Assembly (NCBI GenBank): GCA_000799755.1
Contig: JUHI01000001.1
Coordinates: 992,001-1,056,000 of the forward strand
Origin: Martinezella tropici
GTDB taxonomy: Bacteria > Pseudomonadota > Alphaproteobacteria > Rhizobiales > Rhizobiaceae
Length of the DNA: 64,000 bases
Direction of reading: 5' to 3'
This document shows, piece by piece, positions 60,615 to 64,000 of this stretch; the first letter of the stretch is position 1, and each line of letters starts with the position of its first letter. A program made the translations under genes and the position numbers. Under the pieces are notes generated by a model. The model did not search any database, was not told where the DNA came from, and saw only the letters and a program-made list of their open reading frames with translations.

Positions 60615-61558
60615 CCAACATGATCGAGCTCAAGGGCGTCACCAAGCGCTATGGCAGCGCAACTGTCGTTGATGATGTCAGCATGAGCATGGAGAAAGGC
60701 ACGATCACCGTCATCGTCGGCACCTCCGGCTCCGGCAAGTCGACGCTGATGCGAATGATCAACCGGCTGGTGCCGATCACCGAGGGACATATCTCCGTCG
60801 GCGGCGAAAACGTCATGAAAGTACCGGCGACGGAGCTTCGCCGCCGCATCGGCTATGCGATCCAGGGGCACGGGCTGTTTCCGCACCGCACTGTCGCGCA
60901 GAACATCGCGACAGTGCCCGAGCTGCTCGGCTGGGAGAAAGCTCGCATCGACAACCGCGTCGAAGAACTGCTTAACCTCTTCCGTCTCGACCCCGGCACA
61001 TTCGCGGCCAAATATCCGAGCCAGCTTTCCGGCGGCCAGCAGCAGCGTGTCGGCGTGGCGCGTGCGCTAGCCGCCGAACCGGAACTGCTTTTGATGGACG
61101 AGCCCTTCGGCGCGCTCGATCCGGTCATCCGCGGCAAGGCGCAGGACGATCTGCTCGCCATCCAGAAGCAGTTCGGCACCACTGTCATCCTCGTCACCCA
61201 CGACATGGACGAAGCCTTTCATCTCGGCGACAAGATCGCCGTGATGAGCGGCGGCAAGCTGCTGCAATGCTCCGAGCCCGAGAAGATCCTGACGGAACCG
61301 GCCGATCCCTTCGTCCAGCAGCTGACCGGCACGTCTGACCGCGCCTTGAAGCTGATGTCGCTGCTGCCGCTGAAGGAAAGCATGCAGCCGCCACGGCCCG
61401 GCCTCGGCTACAGCCTGCCGCAGACCCTCAATCTGCGCGATGCCTTGGCCGAATTGATCTGGCAGGGTGCGGATGAGGCGACGGTCGAGGACGAACGCAA
61501 GATGCCCGTCGGATCGATTTCGATCAGGCACCTGATCGAGCTGGGCCGCAAGGCATGA
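60611..61558 (+). CDS. ABC transporter ATP-binding protein (YehX/OpuCA-like)
   Basis: A 315-residue ATPase. Walker A is GTSGSGKST; the Q loop follows RRRIGYAIQGHGLFPHRTVA; the signature is [17 protein letters not shown]; Walker B LLLMDEPFGALDP; switch His VTHDMDEAFH. After residue 240 a 70-residue tail (SLPQTLNLRDALAELIWQGA) resembles one half of a CBS pair, the ionic-strength sensor of OpuA-type transporters, but a complete tandem CBS is not present. Coupled by ATGA overlaps to both permease genes. Confidence 0.9.
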   Translation: MTNMIELKGVTKRYGSATVVDDVSMSMEKGTITVIVGTSGSGKSTLMRMINRLVPITEGHISVGGENVMKVPATELRRRIGYAIQGHGLFPHRTVAQNIATVPELLGWEKARIDNRVEELLNLFRLDPGTFAAKYPSQLSGGQQQRVGVARALAAEPELLLMDEPFGALDPVIRGKAQDDLLAIQKQFGTTVILVTHDMDEAFHLGDKIAVMSGGKLLQCSEPEKILTEPADPFVQQLTGTSDRALKLMSLLPLKESMQPPRPGLGYSLPQTLNLRDALAELIWQGADEATVEDERKMPVGSISIRHLIELGRKA

Positions 61559-62304
61559 GACTTATCGCCGCCAATCTCTTCCGCATCCTGGCGCTGGCGC
61601 TGCTGCTCGTCATGCTGTTCCGCCCGGAATGGCTGACGCCGGTTCTGGCGCCGCTGACCAAATTCGGGGCGTCGCCGATCTATACGCAGAACAGCCTGCC
61701 GAGCCTGGCGCTCAGCCATCTCGAGCTGATTCTCGTTTCGATTGCCGCAAGCGGTATCCTCGCCGTTCTCGGCGGCATCTTCGTCACGCGGCCGATCGGC
61801 GCGGATTTCCTGCCGCTGTCGCGCGCCATCGCCAATGCCGGCCAGACCTTTCCGCCGGTTGCCGTGCTGGCACTTGCCATTTCCACCACCGGCTTCGGCG
61901 CGGTGCCGACATTCATCGCGCTTTTCCTCTATGCGCTGCTGCCGATCTTCGAAAACACGGTCGCCGGGTTGCAGCAGGTGCCGGCCTCCGTCCTCGATGC
62001 CGCCGACGGCATGGGCATGAACGGCTGGCAGCGCCTCTTCCGCGTCGAACTGCCGCTTGCCCTGCCGCTCATCATCGAAGGACTGAAAATCGCGACCGTC
62101 ATCAATATCGGCACCGCAACGATCGGCTCCACCGTTGCCGCCAAGGGGTTGGGCGAAGTCATCATCGCCGGGCTCATCAACGACAACACGGCCTTCATCC
62201 TGCAGGGCGGCCTCATCGTCGGCCTGATGGCAGTGCTGATCTATGACGGCATGGAGATGATCGAGCGGTCGGTCACGAACAAGATCGGGCTCCAGCCCCA
62301 TTGA
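61555..62304 (+). CDS. ABC transporter permease (YehW-like)
   Basis: A 249-residue permease with six predicted helices. The transport loop is DAADGMGMNGWQRLFRVELP-like, followed by LALPLIIEGLKIATVINIGT, and the start carries a short anchor (FRILALALLLVMLFRPEWL). It pairs with the longer YehY-like subunit. Its ATG overlaps the ATPase stop. It is the last gene of the operon and lies 25 bases from the convergent YciI-like gene, with no terminator visible. Confidence 0.9.
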   Translation: MRLIAANLFRILALALLLVMLFRPEWLTPVLAPLTKFGASPIYTQNSLPSLALSHLELILVSIAASGILAVLGGIFVTRPIGADFLPLSRAIANAGQTFPPVAVLALAISTTGFGAVPTFIALFLYALLPIFENTVAGLQQVPASVLDAADGMGMNGWQRLFRVELPLALPLIIEGLKIATVINIGTATIGSTVAAKGLGEVIIAGLINDNTAFILQGGLIVGLMAVLIYDGMEMIERSVTNKIGLQPH

Positions 62305-62329
62305 GATCGAAGGCCGTTACCGTCTCCCG

Positions 62330-62713
62330 TCAATTGCCTTCGCCTGATGGCAGGGATGCGCCGGGTATGTAGAGCGAGATCGGCCTGATTTCGTAGACGG
62401 CGGTCGGATTTGCACGGCGCAATTCGCGCGCGGCCTCGACCGCTTCCTCGATCGTCGGAAAATCGACGACGTAGAAGCCCAGCAATTGTTCCTTCGTTTC
62501 GGCAAACGGGCCATCGACGACCAGTCCGGCACCCTTCCCCCGCAAGGTAACGGCGTCCTGGGTCGATCCGAGACGTGCGGCCGGCCCCAGCGATTTCTGC
62601 GCGACCATGCGGTCATTGATCTCCAGAAGGTCCGTCATGAGCGCGGCATCCTCCTCCTCGCTCCAGGATTCGACGATATCTTCTTCATGATAGGCCAGAA
62701 TGGCGTAGTACAT
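62330..62713 (-). CDS. YCII-related (DGPF domain) protein
   Basis: A 127-residue protein of the YCII/DGPF family (MYYAILAYHEEDIVESWSEE, LGPAARLGSTQDAVTLRGKG, VVDGPFAETKEQLLGFYVVD). The DGPF signature is intact and the fold is a ferredoxin-like dimer; members are often located beside ECF sigma factors or similar paralogues, but no enzymatic role is firmly known. AAGGGGGAAG before ATG 62713 decides the start; the upstream open frame is not supported. Confidence 0.9.
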   Translation of the reverse strand: MYYAILAYHEEDIVESWSEEEDAALMTDLLEINDRMVAQKSLGPAARLGSTQDAVTLRGKGAGLVVDGPFAETKEQLLGFYVVDFPTIEEAVEAARELRRANPTAVYEIRPISLYIPGASLPSGEGN

Positions 62714-62889
62714 GGCTTCCCCCTTGAGACACGTGCCTGAGCGCCAGGGAGTTAAGCAGAGCAGCCGCAATCCTGGAACCCCGGATCTGCGCTCGTCTCG
62801 GGATAGGGCAAATTTCCGCATACTTGCCTTCGCCGCTTGCCGGTGGCATTGGCTGCAATGACATGCCCGGACAATCAAGGGAGACGCCG

Positions 62890-63285
62890 ATGGCCAAGAT
62901 GATTCATTCGATGATCCGCGTGCTCGACGAAGCGCGCTCGATCGACTTCTACGACAAGGCTTTCGGGCTGAAGATTGCCGACCGCATCGTCTTCGAGACC
63001 TTCACGCTGATCTATCTCAGCAATGCCGAGACGGGATTCGAACTGGAATTGACCGTCAATCAGGGGCGCATCGAGCCTTATGCCCAAGGCGAGGCCTATG
63101 GCCACCTTGCGGTCTCGGTTACCGAACTGAGGGACGAACATGCGCGCATGAGCGAACTGGGGCTCAACCCCGGCAAGATCGTGGAGCTCAATCGCGATGG
63201 GAAGCTTTTTGCGCTGCTCTTCTTCGTCACCGACCCCGATGGCTACAAGATCGAGATCGTGCAAAGACATGGTCGGTTTCAATAG
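62890..63285 (+). CDS. VOC family protein, lactoylglutathione lyase-like
   Basis: A 131-residue VOC protein resembling glyoxalase I (MIHSMIRVLDEARSIDFYDK, AFGLKIADRIVFETFTLIYL, GHLAVSVTEL, DPDGYKIEIVQR). Candidate metal ligands are His6, the Glu in FELELTVN, the His in YGHLAVS and the Glu in YKIEIV, matching the glyoxalase I HxE arrangement in each half. It may detoxify methylglyoxal with glutathione, but it is divergent from canonical GloA, so the assignment is tentative. GGGAGA supports ATG 62890. Confidence 0.82.
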   Translation: MAKMIHSMIRVLDEARSIDFYDKAFGLKIADRIVFETFTLIYLSNAETGFELELTVNQGRIEPYAQGEAYGHLAVSVTELRDEHARMSELGLNPGKIVELNRDGKLFALLFFVTDPDGYKIEIVQRHGRFQ

Positions 63286-63345
63286 AACCGAACAAGGCAC
63301 AGCCCCGCACCGGCGGGGCTTACCGCAGCGGTTCCGTCAGCGCGC

Positions 63346-63738
63346 TCACATCCAATAAGGGGGCACGCCAAAATAATCATGGCTTCTGTGGCCATGGTCC
63401 TTGTGGTCGTGGTCGTCCTTGCTGGCGAAGCGACGCGCTTTTTCAATGTCGTTCTTGGTCATGCTGACGCGATAGCCGGCGATGCGAGCATCGTAGCGCA
63501 GCTTTTCCCATGGCAGCCGGTAGTGATCCTGCCCGATGCCGAAAAAGCCGCCGAAGCTCAGAATGACGAAAGCGATGCGTCCATCGCTTTTTTCAAGCAT
63601 CAGCCGCTCGATATGACCAATCTGCTTACCGTCCGAACCGAACACCCTGGACCCTTCGACACGGTCGCAGGCAACCAGCATCGACATGTCCTTGATGTAA
63701 AGGTCACGGCTCGAAATATCGGCACTCTCTTTATGCAT
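63346..63738 (-). CDS. Cytoplasmic PRC-barrel protein with His/Asp-rich tail
   Basis: A 130-residue protein without signal peptide. The PRC barrel covers about 15-85 (MLVACDRVEGSRVFGSDGKQ, GHIERLMLEKSDGRIAFVIL, FGGFFGIGQDHYRLPWEKL). The tail (KDDHDHKDHGHRSHDYFGVP) has seven histidines and several aspartates and may bind metal. GGAGGTG 7 bases before ATG 63738 is an excellent ribosome site. It is distinct from the secreted PRC protein at 52914-53315. Function unknown. Confidence 0.85.
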   Translation of the reverse strand: MHKESADISSRDLYIKDMSMLVACDRVEGSRVFGSDGKQIGHIERLMLEKSDGRIAFVILSFGGFFGIGQDHYRLPWEKLRYDARIAGYRVSMTKNDIEKARRFASKDDHDHKDHGHRSHDYFGVPPYWM

Positions 63739-63912
63739 ATGCGCACCTCCTTTTGGATACGCGTCACATAAACTATGGAGCGTCCGATCTGCTCTTTGGG
63801 GCAGCACGATGCTCCGATGGGTTTAGGCCCATGGCGCTATTAACGCTCCGTTGTCATAAAAGTTCCAGTACTTTTTTCAAGATTGTAAAAAAACGTGAGC
63901 GTACGACGATTA

Positions 63913-63928
63913 TTGACGTTTACGTCAA
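63913..63928 (+). promoter_or_regulatory. Palindrome TTGACGT-TT-ACGTCAA near the right edge
   Basis: A 16-base palindrome with the same 7-base arm as the operators at 2150 and 50585 but a 2-base instead of 8-base centre between TTGACGT and ACGTCAA. TTGACG may serve as -35 with TAGCTT 18 bases on, so it likely controls a gene starting beyond the window. The 262-base stretch from 63739 holds nothing else evident. Confidence 0.5.
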
Positions 63929-64000
63929 GGTTATTGTAGCTTCTTTCTCGCTCCGATGATTTAGTTGAGAGCAATAAGTGCGGCGATGTGAAAAGCGGGA

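Overview
The window is a stretch of chromosome from an alphaproteobacterium of the Rhizobiaceae, most likely Rhizobium or a close relative. The evidence is a GSII-type glutamine synthetase gene (glnII) divergent from a 63-residue gstI/DUF2735 gene, a PodJ-type polarity protein beside fatty-acid oxidation genes, gcrA, the order phoR-pstSCAB-phoU-phoB followed by ppk2, DUF982 genes, and a SAM-II riboswitch in front of metZ. Coding density and GC content are high. I see no insertion sequence, prophage, integrase, CRISPR array or rRNA operon.

Layout. 1-6.3 kb: a thiolase (cut by the window edge) and an acyl-CoA dehydrogenase behind a palindromic operator, then podJ. 6.5-13 kb: a TauE exporter coupled to a TIGR02186 membrane protein, an HxlR regulator with a DHFR-like reductase, and the repair pair pdeM and ligase-associated helicase, bounded by an intergenic inverted repeat. 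13-16.5 kb: Rrf2 regulator with an AhpD-like protein, glnII/gstI, YitT. 16.6-28 kb: methyltransferase, small membrane protein, CAP lipoprotein, MATE pump, pyrD, DUF952, an S24-type regulator, a thermonuclease-like protein, TerB, a solute-binding protein and a chemoreceptor. 28-35 kb: acyltransferase, divergent MFS/LysR pair, VOC protein, tRNA-Gly, dCTP deaminase, riboswitch-controlled metZ, an orphan DnaB-like RecA-fold protein. 35.5-40 kb: apaG, hslO, argF, argD, gcrA. 40-49 kb: the complete phosphate regulon plus polyphosphate kinase. 49-57 kb: membrane protein, nitronate monooxygenase, tRNA-Thr, two DUF982 genes, PRC-barrel protein, methyltransferase, glycosyltransferase, a monooxygenase and two His/Tyr-rich secreted paralogues. 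57-64 kb: a LysR regulator with two HTH domains divergent from an osmF/yehYXW-type osmoprotectant ABC operon, then YciI, VOC and PRC-barrel genes and a final operator.

Most of the window is core metabolism and housekeeping. The most interesting signals are regulatory: the SAM-II aptamer followed by two mutually exclusive hairpins, a cluster of five GANTC sites before gcrA, nested palindromes before pstS, a shared 7-bp dyad arm at three places in the window, and a sigma-54 promoter before glnII. Among proteins, the double-HTH LysR regulator and the paired His/Tyr-rich secreted proteins stand out. I found no clearly new multi-gene defence or mobile system.
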